Shown piece by piece: positions 1 to 6,456 of a stretch of DNA of 8,872 bases; the stretch's first letter is position 1, and each line of letters opens with the position of its first letter. The stretch covers positions 1 through 8,872 of the forward strand of contig CANRMU010000032.1 in NCBI GenBank assembly GCA_947631895.1, in the 5' to 3' direction. The notes beneath the pieces are model-generated. The model worked only from the letters and a program-made list of their open reading frames with translations, did not search any database and was not told the origin of the DNA. This stretch comes from an uncultured Bacilli bacterium. GTDB taxonomy: Bacteria; Bacillota_I; Bacilli_A; RF39; UBA660. The position numbers and the translations under genes are program-made.

Positions 1-655
1 AACAAATGGAATAAAAGCAAATGAAGATAGTAGTTGGCTATTTCAAGGTTTTACAAATGTAACAAATATCGAAGGACTAGAAAATTTTGATACTTCTAAT
101 GTTACAAATATGACAGCAATGTTTTCAGGTAGTAATGTAAAAGAAATAGATTTAAGTAGTTGGAATACAAGAAATGTTAAAATTATTGATGGTATGTTTA
201 ATTTACGTGCTTCTGTAAGAATATTAAATTTATCTAATTTTGATTTTAGTAATGTTAGTAGTAAGAACCTTTGGTTGATACCTTCAAGTGGTTTAGAAAC
301 TATAAATATGAGTAATGCTATCCTTCCAAAAGATTGTAACGGTTTTTTTTCTGGAGGACCTGGATTTAAAGGAACATATATAATATTAACAAATGTTGAT
401 ACCAATAATGTAACTGATATGAGTTATATGTTTGCAGGTGCATCAAATGTTCAAGAACTTGATTTAAGCAGTTTTGATACAGGGAATGTAACAAATATGA
501 ATAATATGTTTGCTGGTACTGTTAGTTTACAATCAATAACATTTGGCTCTAATTTCGTTCATAAATCTGACGCAACAACAAGTGGTATGTTTAGTGGCTG
601 TCCAGCACCAGAACGACCAACAGGCGATACATGGCAAGATGTAAGTTTTGATTAA
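1..655 (+). CDS. BspA-like leucine-rich repeat (DUF285) surface protein, 5' truncated
   Basis: The reading frame is open from base 2 to the TAA at 653-655 (217 residues visible), so the start lies left of the window; the ATG at 110 is internal. The protein is built from units of roughly 23-26 residues of the DUF285/BspA type: a hydrophobic LxLSSFDT-like strand, then NVTNMxxMF. Clear copies are FDTSNVTNMTAMF, LSSWNTRNVKIIDGMF, VDTNNVTDMSYMF and LSSFDTGNVTNMNNMF; copies in the middle (about nt 210-390) are degenerate. The last unit ends in MFSGCPAPERP and a short acidic tail. DUF285 proteins are generally surface-exposed and thought to bind host or neighbouring-cell ligands. No LPXTG motif, membrane segment or cell-wall repeat follows the repeats, so any secretion signal or anchor must be at the unseen N-terminus. 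Family is clear; ligand and function are unknown. Confidence 0.85.
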   Translation, partial: TNGIKANEDSSWLFQGFTNVTNIEGLENFDTSNVTNMTAMFSGSNVKEIDLSSWNTRNVKIIDGMFNLRASVRILNLSNFDFSNVSSKNLWLIPSSGLETINMSNAILPKDCNGFFSGGPGFKGTYIILTNVDTNNVTDMSYMFAGASNVQELDLSSFDTGNVTNMNNMFAGTVSLQSITFGSNFVHKSDATTSGMFSGCPAPERPTGDTWQDVSFD

Positions 656-664
656 AATAAAAAA

Positions 665-692
665 GATTGTTTGAATTAATTTTCAGACAATC
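665..692. terminator. Bidirectional intrinsic terminator between convergent genes
   Basis: Bases 665-675 pair with 682-692, giving an 11-bp stem with one G-T wobble and a 6-nt loop. Read leftward it is followed by a run of Ts (complement of the A-run at 657-664), an excellent terminator for the ger operon. Read rightward it is followed by CTTTATTTTGCTTTTTTC, a weaker T-rich tail that could end the BspA-like gene. The stop codon of the ger B subunit lies in the loop and its last codons form one stem arm. Confidence 0.8.
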
Positions 693-1704
693 CTTTATTT
701 TGCTTTTTTCTTAATTTTATAGTAAATACTGTTAATATTAAAACAATAAATATTAATAATATAACAGGTAAATAATAATAGATTTGTAAGGCTAGACTAT
801 AATGAATACCAAAGAATATGGAAACACCAAAGACAAATAATAATATTAGACTAAACCAAATATTTTGTTTTTTCTTTGGTAATTTTTCTTTAATTGAATT
901 CATGCTAATACTTAAAACCATAAATAAATCAAATAAAGTTGCGATAGCAAAAATATTTTCTACTTTTTCAATAAAATTTAAAATTTTAATAACTTTTAAA
1001 ATCATATATTCAGGATAACGATAGATATTAATTAAATCTGGACCTAAAATACCAATAATTAAGATACCCATAATAATTATTGTTAAGTTAGCAAGAAAAT
1101 AATATTTTGGTAAATTATTATCAGTATTAGGAATTAAAATCATAAATATTAAAGGAGCTGTACTATAAGCCATATAATATAGTGATGCTTGAATTATATG
1201 AGGTATATCGGTTGTCATAACTGGTAAGAAATGTTCGGTTTTAACATATCCTGTTAAAGTTATTAAAGCAATTATAACCATAAATAAAGATATATACATT
1301 AAAATTGTCCCAACTCTACCAATTGTGGTAAAACTTTTTTGACATATTCTAAAAACTAATAATAAAGCTGGTAATAAAATAAACCAATGTGGTGATTGAA
1401 CTAAAAAGAAATTAGATGCTAAAGTTTGAAAGATAAATAAAATTTCAATCGCGACAATTGTAGAAAAAATACCAATTAAAATTTTTAAAGGAATATGACC
1501 TTCTTCTTTTAAAAAATTAACAGTTTGATATTTCTTTTTAATTTTAGCAATATAGGTTACTAATAACATTGATAAAAGATTACCAATAATAAAACTTATC
1601 CAAGCATCTTTACCAGCGATGTTAAACAAAAACGAAAAGCCAAAGCCGATAAAAAATACTCTTGTTAAAAAATATACATAAGAAAAAGTCATTCTTTTTG
1701 TCAT
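676..1704 (-). CDS. gerAB: Spore germination protein, GerB (GerAB/GerKB) family permease-like subunit
   Basis: This is the 342-residue integral membrane B subunit of a GerA-type germinant receptor, a family of APC-superfamily transporter-like proteins held to bind the small-molecule germinant in the spore inner membrane. The protein is hydrophobic throughout, with about ten likely membrane segments (for example near residues 7-28, 34-54, 73-95, 106-121, 132-152, 202-222, 283-301 and 307-329). The most diagnostic stretch is YRYPEYMILK followed by IEKVENIFA around residues 228-253, matching the family's conserved FIERxExIF region. Length is slightly below the usual 360-370, mainly through short termini. 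The ATG at 1704 overlaps the stop of the C subunit by 4 nt (ATGA), with GGTGGA at 1711-1716 six bases upstream, so translation is probably coupled. It is last in the A-C-B operon and ends inside a terminator hairpin. The germinant cannot be predicted. Confidence 0.9.
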   Translation of the reverse strand: MTKRMTFSYVYFLTRVFFIGFGFSFLFNIAGKDAWISFIIGNLLSMLLVTYIAKIKKKYQTVNFLKEEGHIPLKILIGIFSTIVAIEILFIFQTLASNFFLVQSPHWFILLPALLLVFRICQKSFTTIGRVGTILMYISLFMVIIALITLTGYVKTEHFLPVMTTDIPHIIQASLYYMAYSTAPLIFMILIPNTDNNLPKYYFLANLTIIIMGILIIGILGPDLINIYRYPEYMILKVIKILNFIEKVENIFAIATLFDLFMVLSISMNSIKEKLPKKKQNIWFSLILLFVFGVSIFFGIHYSLALQIYYYLPVILLIFIVLILTVFTIKLRKKQNKGLSEN

Positions 1705-2798
1705 TCTGTATCCACCCCAAATATTATTCCATTTTTATCTAATAAAACATTTACTTTACTATTAACATTTAATGTATACCATTTTGGTAAAGACTGTTTT
1801 GTTTTAATATAATAATTATTTTGAATTGCTAGAACATCAGTTTTTAAACTTTTAAAATAATTAGTTGTTTTAGTAATATCTTCTTCTAAAATATGGGCAA
1901 ATTTATCTTCTAATTCATTGTATATTTTGGCATCTTTAAAATTATACTCACATTCATCATCTAAAATATCCGCTTTAAATGTTGAATTAATATTAATAGA
2001 TTTATCATCAACTTCTATTTTAGTATCATCATTATGATATAAACTAATTGTTAATTTTTTTTCTTCATTATCTTTGCAGGGAAGACTAACATAATAATTA
2101 GTACTTAAATTATTTAAAAGCTGTAAGGTTGCTGATTCTTTAGGTGTTAAAATTTGAACCATATTGTATTTTTCAAAAACCGCAAGACCATCAATTTTAA
2201 CTCTTTTTTCATCACTTAATGTTACCACATTTAAATAAGCATCTTTATAATTACTAAATAAATATCCTAAGAATTTTTCAAAATTAATATTAGCTGAGAT
2301 ACTTTCTTTATAATTGTTATAATCAATTAATCCTTCAATCGCGGTTGAAATGACTGGTGAATCTTCTGTTGTAGCTGAAAAGATTTCTTTAGGACTAATT
2401 CCTTTAGATACGACCGGATAAAAAACATTTCTTGTATTTGGGTCTCTTATTAAATAATCAACGATACTTTCCAAATGATTTTTAGCAATATCTTCACTAA
2501 AGATTACGGTTTTTAAATGAGCTAAATAAGCATCTTTATTTAAACTAAATAAAGCTTTTTGATAAGCCATTGAAAATGTTTTATCTTTGCCTTCAACTAA
2601 ATAACTTTTATTAGAACCACCACCACTTTTTTCAGAACTACTTTTTTGACTATTTAATACTTCAAAGTTAACAACATACTCATCATTTTGATAATCTACA
2701 CCTAAACCTACAATGATTGCTCTTGAATTTAATTCTTGATAATCATAACAACCTGTTAAAGTTAAGGTAATGATTAGTAAAAAAATTATTTTTTTCAT
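1701..2798 (-). CDS. gerAC: Spore germination lipoprotein, GerC (GerAC/GerKC) family
   Basis: This is the 365-residue lipoprotein C subunit of the germinant receptor. The N-terminus is a lipoprotein signal peptide: MKK, a hydrophobic core, and lipobox LTGC with Cys17 as the predicted lipidated residue. It is followed at once by the family hallmark YDYQELNSRAIIVGLGVD (GCWDxxELN in typical GerAC). Further family features are the SYLVEGKDKTFSMAYQ region (about 65-80), the IFSEDIAK segment (about 99-106) and the DPNTR motif (119-123). The C-terminal third (about 290-335) looks helical and carries EDI...YFKSLKTDVL, as expected for GerAC domain 3. A Ser/Gly-rich stretch (residues 53-63) looks like a flexible loop. 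Its start overlaps the A-subunit stop by 4 nt (ATGA), with a strong AAAGGAG 6 nt upstream (2805-2811). GerC proteins sit on the outer face of the spore inner membrane and are usually needed for receptor function. Confidence 0.92.
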   Translation of the reverse strand: MKKIIFLLIITLTLTGCYDYQELNSRAIIVGLGVDYQNDEYVVNFEVLNSQKSSSEKSGGGSNKSYLVEGKDKTFSMAYQKALFSLNKDAYLAHLKTVIFSEDIAKNHLESIVDYLIRDPNTRNVFYPVVSKGISPKEIFSATTEDSPVISTAIEGLIDYNNYKESISANINFEKFLGYLFSNYKDAYLNVVTLSDEKRVKIDGLAVFEKYNMVQILTPKESATLQLLNNLSTNYYVSLPCKDNEEKKLTISLYHNDDTKIEVDDKSININSTFKADILDDECEYNFKDAKIYNELEDKFAHILEEDITKTTNYFKSLKTDVLAIQNNYYIKTKQSLPKWYTLNVNSKVNVLLDKNGIIFGVDTE

Positions 2799-4228
2799 AA
2801 CTTGCTCCTTTGTTTAGTTAAATTTTTATGAGTTAACATTGGACTACGTTTTTCATCTTTATTAATTTTGGTTTTAAATAAATATTTATGTAAATAATTT
2901 TTTTCATATGGGGAGATAGGGAAGAAATAAGGTTTTCCTAAAGATGTTATTTCAGTAACGTAAATTAAAAAATAAACAAAAGCAATAACTATACCATATA
3001 AACCAAATAAAGTTGCTAAGATAAGAAATAGAAAACGCCATTGTCTAATTGCATTAGTAACTTCTTGGTCAGTAAAAATTAAACTAGTTATAAAAGTAAA
3101 AGAAATGATTATTATCATGATAGGTGAGACAATTCCGGCTGAAACGGCTGCTTCTCCAATAATTAAGGCCCCAAGTATTGAGATGGCACTTCCATAAGAA
3201 TTAGGAAATCGATAATCACTTTCTCTTAATATCTCGCATACCACCAGCATTATTAAAGCTTCAACAATGGTTGGAAAAGGGACCTCACTTCTTTGCATGG
3301 CAAAATTTACGAGTAATGATGTTGGAATTGTTTCAGGATTAAAATTTAATAAAGCAATGTATATTCCAGGAACCATCATTGTAAAGAAAAAACAGGCAAA
3401 TCTTAAAATTTTTAAAAAATTAATATTTTTAGGAATACTATAATTATCAGATGGAGGATTAATAAAATCACCAAAAAAGGAAGGAAGAATTAATGCAAAA
3501 GGAGATGTATCAACTAAGATAACAATCTTTCCTTCTAAAAGCGCTGTAGCTACTAAATCAGGTCGTTCAGTTTTATAAACAGTTGGTAAATTAGAATTAC
3601 TTTCTAAATGAAAATATTGAGCAAGTGATCCAGAATCCGTAATGCCATCAATATCAATACTATCAATTACTTTCATAACTTCTTTAATATTTTCATTTTC
3701 AGCAATATCATCAAAATATAAAACATTTAACATTGTACTAGTTTTTCTACCAATTACTTTATTAACAGATTTTAAAGTATGACTTTTAATTCTTCTTTTA
3801 ACTAAACCTAAATTAATTTGAATATTTTCGGTAAAAGCATCTTTAGGTCCATTTATGGCTTGTTCCGTAGTAGGTTCTGATACACTTCGGTTTATATCGG
3901 CTTTAGTTTCTAGAGCTAAAACTTCTTTACCATAAACGATAATTGTAAAACCATTAGTAATATAAAATTCGATTTGGTCTAATTCTTTAATAATAATAGT
4001 ATGAGGAGAAGGAATTAAACTTTTAATATCTTTTAATCTTCTTTGTTTTAAACCAGTAAGTAAAGATAAATTTTTTAAAATATAATCATTTACTTTATCT
4101 GAACCAGTAACACTTTCTAAATAAACAACATATACCGTTTTTAAAGGTGATAGTTTAACTTCTTTAATTATTAAATCAACATTTTCATTAAATTCTTCTT
4201 TTATTCTTTTAATTATTTTGTTTTCCAT
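2795..4228 (-). CDS. gerAA: Spore germination protein, GerA (GerAA/GerKA) family
   Basis: This is the 477-residue A subunit of the germinant receptor. Residues 1 to about 260 form the soluble region, with SVSEPTTEQAINGPKDAFTE (115-134) and the RPDLVATALLEGKIVILVDTSPF region (222-244), both near-signature sequences. The rest is membrane-embedded, with segments near 272-296, 317-335, 350-386 and 397-425, the conserved LGALIIGEAAVSAGIVSP (352-369) and SLGKPYFFPISP (429-440) just before a basic cytoplasmic tail. Length is normal and nothing appears broken. I chose the ATG at 4228 over an in-frame GTG at 4240, because that GTG is part of GGTGA (4237-4241), which sits 8 nt before the ATG and matches the anti-Shine-Dalgarno sequence. 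It is first in an A-C-B operon, the order of B. subtilis gerK. Members of this family assemble into oligomeric nutrient-gated ion channels in the spore inner membrane; the nutrient is not predictable here. Confidence 0.93.
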   Translation of the reverse strand: MENKIIKRIKEEFNENVDLIIKEVKLSPLKTVYVVYLESVTGSDKVNDYILKNLSLLTGLKQRRLKDIKSLIPSPHTIIIKELDQIEFYITNGFTIIVYGKEVLALETKADINRSVSEPTTEQAINGPKDAFTENIQINLGLVKRRIKSHTLKSVNKVIGRKTSTMLNVLYFDDIAENENIKEVMKVIDSIDIDGITDSGSLAQYFHLESNSNLPTVYKTERPDLVATALLEGKIVILVDTSPFALILPSFFGDFINPPSDNYSIPKNINFLKILRFACFFFTMMVPGIYIALLNFNPETIPTSLLVNFAMQRSEVPFPTIVEALIMLVVCEILRESDYRFPNSYGSAISILGALIIGEAAVSAGIVSPIMIIIISFTFITSLIFTDQEVTNAIRQWRFLFLILATLFGLYGIVIAFVYFLIYVTEITSLGKPYFFPISPYEKNYLHKYLFKTKINKDEKRSPMLTHKNLTKQRSKL

Positions 4229-4236
4229 AAAGTAAT

Positions 4237-4241
4237 TCACC
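4237..4241 (-). promoter_or_regulatory. Ribosome binding site that decides the ger A-subunit start
   Basis: GGTGA on the minus strand lies 8 nt before the ATG at 4228. It contains a GTG in frame with the gene, which makes the reading frame look 4 codons longer. No Shine-Dalgarno-like sequence precedes that GTG, so the ATG is the better start. Confidence 0.6.
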
Positions 4242-4246
4242 AGTTA

Positions 4247-4276
4247 TAGTATGAAACGATTAATTATTTTTTAAAC
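4247..4276 (-). promoter_or_regulatory. Candidate sigma-G-type promoter of the germination operon
   Basis: On the minus strand CATACTA (4253-4247) fits the forespore sigma-G -10 pattern CATNHTA. GTTTA (4276-4272) matches four of five positions of the -35 pattern GHATR, with an 18-nt spacer. Sigma-G control is what is known for ger operons in Bacillus. The weak point is position: the start point would fall at about 4240-4241, on the ribosome binding site, leaving a leader of only about 12 nt. Tentative. Confidence 0.35.
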
Positions 4277-4311
4277 TTAAAATAAAAAAAGATTGTATTA
4301 AAACTTAAAAT
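4273..4311. repeat. 11-bp direct repeat in the divergent promoter region
   Basis: AAACTTAAAAT occurs at 4273-4283 and exactly again at 4301-4311, 28 bp apart start to start. One copy overlaps the candidate -35 of the ger operon and the other lies in the spacer of the rightward promoter. It could be a regulator site, but the sequence is nearly all A/T, so chance is a real alternative. Confidence 0.35.
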
Positions 4312-4321
4312 TTGTTAGTAT
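4293..4321 (+). promoter_or_regulatory. Candidate sigma-A promoter of the rightward five-gene operon
   Basis: TTGTAT (4293-4298) as -35, a 17-nt spacer, and TAGTAT (4316-4321) as -10 preceded by TG at 4313-4314 (extended -10). Transcription would start at about 4328, leaving a roughly 17-nt leader that just contains the ribosome binding site AAGGTG (4334-4339) of the methyltransferase gene. Confidence 0.5.
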
Positions 4322-4344
4322 TTTTTTAGAAAAAAGGTGTCATT

Positions 4345-5553
4345 ATGGAATTAGAAATAATAGATATTGATGATTTAGGAAGAGGACTTGCTAAAGTTGA
4401 TGGCAAAGTTTGTTTTATAAATAAAGCTTTACCTAATGAAATAGTTAAAGTAAAAGTTACAGTTAATAATAAAAATTATTTAGAAGGTAAAGTATTAGAT
4501 GTTATTAAAAAAAGTAAAGAAAGAAAATCTTCATTTTGTCCATATTCTAAGGAATGTGATGGATGTTCTTTTGATATAACGAGTTATCAATATAGTATTT
4601 ATCTAAAAGAACAAGCTATTATTAAAATGTTTTTACATGACGATATTACTTTAAAAGATTTTAAAATAGTTCCTAATAATGAAAATTTAGGGTTTAGAAA
4701 TAAAATTAGTTTAAAAGTTTTGGATAGTAAGTTAGGATATTATGAAGAAAATACTCATCATTTTGTAGAAATAAAAAAATGTCCAATAGCTAAAGAATGT
4801 ATTAATAAAGTAATTAATGATATTAACTTATTTGCTTTTAAAAGTGGTAATTTAACTATTAGATGTAATGATAATAATGAAATAATTTTAATAATTAATA
4901 GTAATGACGAAATAAATATTGATAAAGAATTATTTAAGCATCATAAAATTGTGGGAATTATTGTTAATGATCAAGTTATATATCAAGATTCATTCTTTTA
5001 TGAAAGAAGAAATGGGTTACTTTATAAAGTTAGTTATGATGCTTTTTTTCAAATTAATAAGTTTATTAGTGAGAAAATTGCTAGTGATTTATTAGAAAAG
5101 ATTGATAAAGATGATGTTATTTTAGATTTATATTGTGGAGTTGGTTATTTTAGTTTAAAGATGGCTTTAAAAGCTAGAGAAGTAATTGGTATTGAAGTAG
5201 TTAAAAATGCCGTTTTAGATGCTTTAAAAAATAAAGAATTAAATCATATAAAAAACGTTAATTTTTTACTTGGTAAAGTAGAAGATAAAATAGATAAAAT
5301 ACCTCAAAAATTTACAAAAGTTTTAGTAGATCCACCAAGAAATGGTTTAGATAAAAAAACAATTAAATTTTTACTTAATAAGAAAATACTAACCATTATA
5401 TATATATCTTGTAATCCTAAAACTTTAAAAAGAGATATTAATAAATTAAAAGATAAATATGAAATTATTTATTCTAAAGGCTATGATATGTTTTCTTATA
5501 CTAAACATGTTGAATGTATGTTTATCTTAAAACTTAGATGTGGTACAATATAA
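4345..5553 (+). CDS. rlmD: TrmA/RlmD-family RNA (uracil-C5)-methyltransferase, likely 23S rRNA RlmD/RlmCD type
   Basis: The 402-residue enzyme uses S-adenosylmethionine to methylate C5 of a uridine in RNA; in this family the target is usually 23S rRNA U1939 (and/or U747 in Gram-positives) or tRNA U54. Domains in order: a TRAM RNA-binding domain (1 to about 55); an iron-sulfur cluster site with Cys65, Cys71 and Cys74 (CPYSKECDGC) plus Cys146 (KKCPIAK); a central RNA-binding region with SYDAFFQIN (230-238); and a Rossmann methyltransferase domain with SAM motif DLYCGVGYFS (261-270), VDPPRNG (328-334), catalytic nucleophile Cys356 in YISCNP and the general base Glu390 in KHVEC. All key residues are present and the length is normal. 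The ATG has AAGGTG 5 nt upstream. It is first in a five-gene operon. The exact target base cannot be told from sequence because Bacillota often carry several paralogues. Confidence 0.9.
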   Translation: MELEIIDIDDLGRGLAKVDGKVCFINKALPNEIVKVKVTVNNKNYLEGKVLDVIKKSKERKSSFCPYSKECDGCSFDITSYQYSIYLKEQAIIKMFLHDDITLKDFKIVPNNENLGFRNKISLKVLDSKLGYYEENTHHFVEIKKCPIAKECINKVINDINLFAFKSGNLTIRCNDNNEIILIINSNDEINIDKELFKHHKIVGIIVNDQVIYQDSFFYERRNGLLYKVSYDAFFQINKFISEKIASDLLEKIDKDDVILDLYCGVGYFSLKMALKAREVIGIEVVKNAVLDALKNKELNHIKNVNFLLGKVEDKIDKIPQKFTKVLVDPPRNGLDKKTIKFLLNKKILTIIYISCNPKTLKRDINKLKDKYEIIYSKGYDMFSYTKHVECMFILKLRCGTI

Positions 5554-5562
5554 TTGTTTTAA

Positions 5563-5569
5563 GAGGTGG
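5563..5569 (+). promoter_or_regulatory. Ribosome binding site that decides the GNAT gene start
   Basis: GAGGTGG lies just upstream of the ATG at 5573. An earlier in-frame ATG at 5540 would overlap the methyltransferase gene by 14 nt, has no comparable site, and adds 11 residues that do not look like a GNAT N-terminus. Confidence 0.7.
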
Positions 5570-5572
5570 CAA

Positions 5573-6019
5573 ATGATTATAAAAGTAGATAATATTGAAG
5601 ACTGTCAAATATGTGATAATTTTTTAACTTTATTAATTCAAGATGAAAGAACTTATAATAATACAATTGAAGAAGGTTTTGTTGTTAAAGATTATTTTAT
5701 AAATATGATTAAAAAAGATACTATTTTATTACTATATAAAAATAAAGAGATTCCCCAAGGTTATGTTTTTGCTAAAAAATGGGAAGATGGTTATTTAATA
5801 AATGGTCTATATGTTGATGTTAATTTTCGTAATCAAGGTATTGCTACTAAATTAATGAAAGAAATCATAAAACAATTAAAAAATAATTTAATTTATTTAG
5901 TTGTTTTAAAAGCAAATGAAAAAGCTTTTAATTTATATCAAAAATTAGGTTTTGCAGTTATTAGCGATGCAAATAATAAATTATTAATGAGATATCAAAA
6001 GAGGGATGAAGATGAATAA
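5573..6019 (+). CDS. GNAT-family N-acetyltransferase
   Basis: The 148-residue single-domain protein has the Gcn5-related acetyltransferase fold, which transfers an acetyl group from acetyl-CoA to an amine. Motif A is visible at residues 79-95: strand LYVDVNF followed by the pyrophosphate-binding loop RNQGIA (86-91; consensus R/QxxGxG/A) and the helix TKLMKEIIKQL. Motif B is NEKAFNLYQKLGF (115-127), the usual ending with the Tyr that acts as general acid in many members (Tyr122 here). The N-terminal half (about 10-75) is the variable acceptor side. It is not clearly RimI (ribosomal protein S18) or any other named subfamily, so the substrate is unknown. It begins 19 nt after the methyltransferase stop and overlaps the next gene by 8 nt, so it is cotranscribed. 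The acidic tail DEDE is encoded by the bases that overlap the next gene's start. Confidence 0.85.
   Translation: MIIKVDNIEDCQICDNFLTLLIQDERTYNNTIEEGFVVKDYFINMIKKDTILLLYKNKEIPQGYVFAKKWEDGYLINGLYVDVNFRNQGIATKLMKEIIKQLKNNLIYLVVLKANEKAFNLYQKLGFAVISDANNKLLMRYQKRDEDE
6001..6004 (+). promoter_or_regulatory. Ribosome binding site that decides the small membrane protein start
   Basis: GAGG (within AAAAGAGGG) is 7 nt before the ATG at 6012 but would touch the ATG at 6006 directly. The start at 6012 (MNKKIMII) is therefore preferred over 6006 (MKMNKK). Confidence 0.6.
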
Positions 6020-6455
6020 AAAAATAATGATTATTGTTTTAAGTTTATTTGGCTGTTTATTTATAGTAGCAACGGTTTTATTTATTAGCAATAAAAATGA
6101 AGAAAATCCTGAAATTATAAAAGAGCCAAAAGAAGTTGTTGAACCTCAAAATAGTAATCAATATGTTAAAATTGATGATGCTAATTTAAGTTCTACCAAA
6201 GCTGATGTGCATATTTTAATTAAATATTCTTTAGGTTTATATGCTAAAGCTACAGATAATTATGAAATAGAAGGAGATATTTTAGTTAATTATGGAAATA
6301 TTGATAAATTAACAGATAAAGAAAGTATTCCAATTAATGATTTAGAAACTAATAGTATAGAATTTTTATATGCTAGTATTGTAAGATATTCTTATGATGA
6401 ATTAGTTATTAAAAAAGACGATGATTTTTATAAGTTTTATCGAATAGGTGATTAA
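6012..6455 (+). CDS. Small membrane-anchored protein of unknown function
   Basis: I do not recognise this 147-residue protein. The N-terminus has two lysines and one hydrophobic segment (about residues 5-26), predicted to be a signal anchor with the rest outside the cytoplasm. It is followed by a charged, Pro/Glu-containing linker (about 27-50) and a compact domain (about 51-147) with alternating hydrophobic residues and aromatic-rich ends (YVKIDD; VHILIKYSLGLYAKA; IEFLYASIVRYSYDELVI; DDFYKFYRIGD). This pattern suggests a small alpha/beta domain rather than a disordered tail. A Cys at residue 15 is not in a good lipobox, as the hydrophobic stretch continues past it. The gene overlaps the GNAT gene by 8 nt and ends 1 nt before the U32 gene, so it is an integral operon member. 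That placement among cytoplasmic RNA-modification-type enzymes is unexpected and gives no clear functional clue. Confidence 0.75.
   Translation: MNKKIMIIVLSLFGCLFIVATVLFISNKNEENPEIIKEPKEVVEPQNSNQYVKIDDANLSSTKADVHILIKYSLGLYAKATDNYEIEGDILVNYGNIDKLTDKESIPINDLETNSIEFLYASIVRYSYDELVIKKDDDFYKFYRIGD
6446..6451 (+). promoter_or_regulatory. Ribosome binding site that decides the U32 gene start (TTG)
   Basis: AGGTGA lies 5 nt before the TTG at 6457. The in-frame GTG at 6448 is part of this site and is not a likely start. Starting at TTG gives an N-terminus MQKELLIPVGNFE, which matches the usual U32 beginning (M-x-x-PELLAPAGxxE). Confidence 0.65.
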
Positions 6456-6456
6456 G

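Noticed and set aside
43..405. 120-codon open frame on the minus strand across the BspA-like gene
   Set aside because: It is antisense to repeat-coding sequence; its apparent hydrophobicity is a by-product of complementing Asn/Thr-rich codons.
818..1018. 66-codon open frame on the plus strand within the ger B-subunit gene
   Set aside because: Antisense shadow of a highly hydrophobic gene, with no ribosome binding site or family similarity.
4264..4285. AT-only hairpin TTATTTT/AAAATAA in the divergent intergenic region
   Set aside because: Seven A-T pairs with an 8-nt loop are too weak and too likely by chance in this composition.
6012..6100. Lipoprotein signal in the small membrane protein (Cys15 after LFG)
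   Set aside because: Phe at the -2 position is atypical for a lipobox and the hydrophobic stretch runs about ten residues past the Cys, which fits a membrane anchor better.
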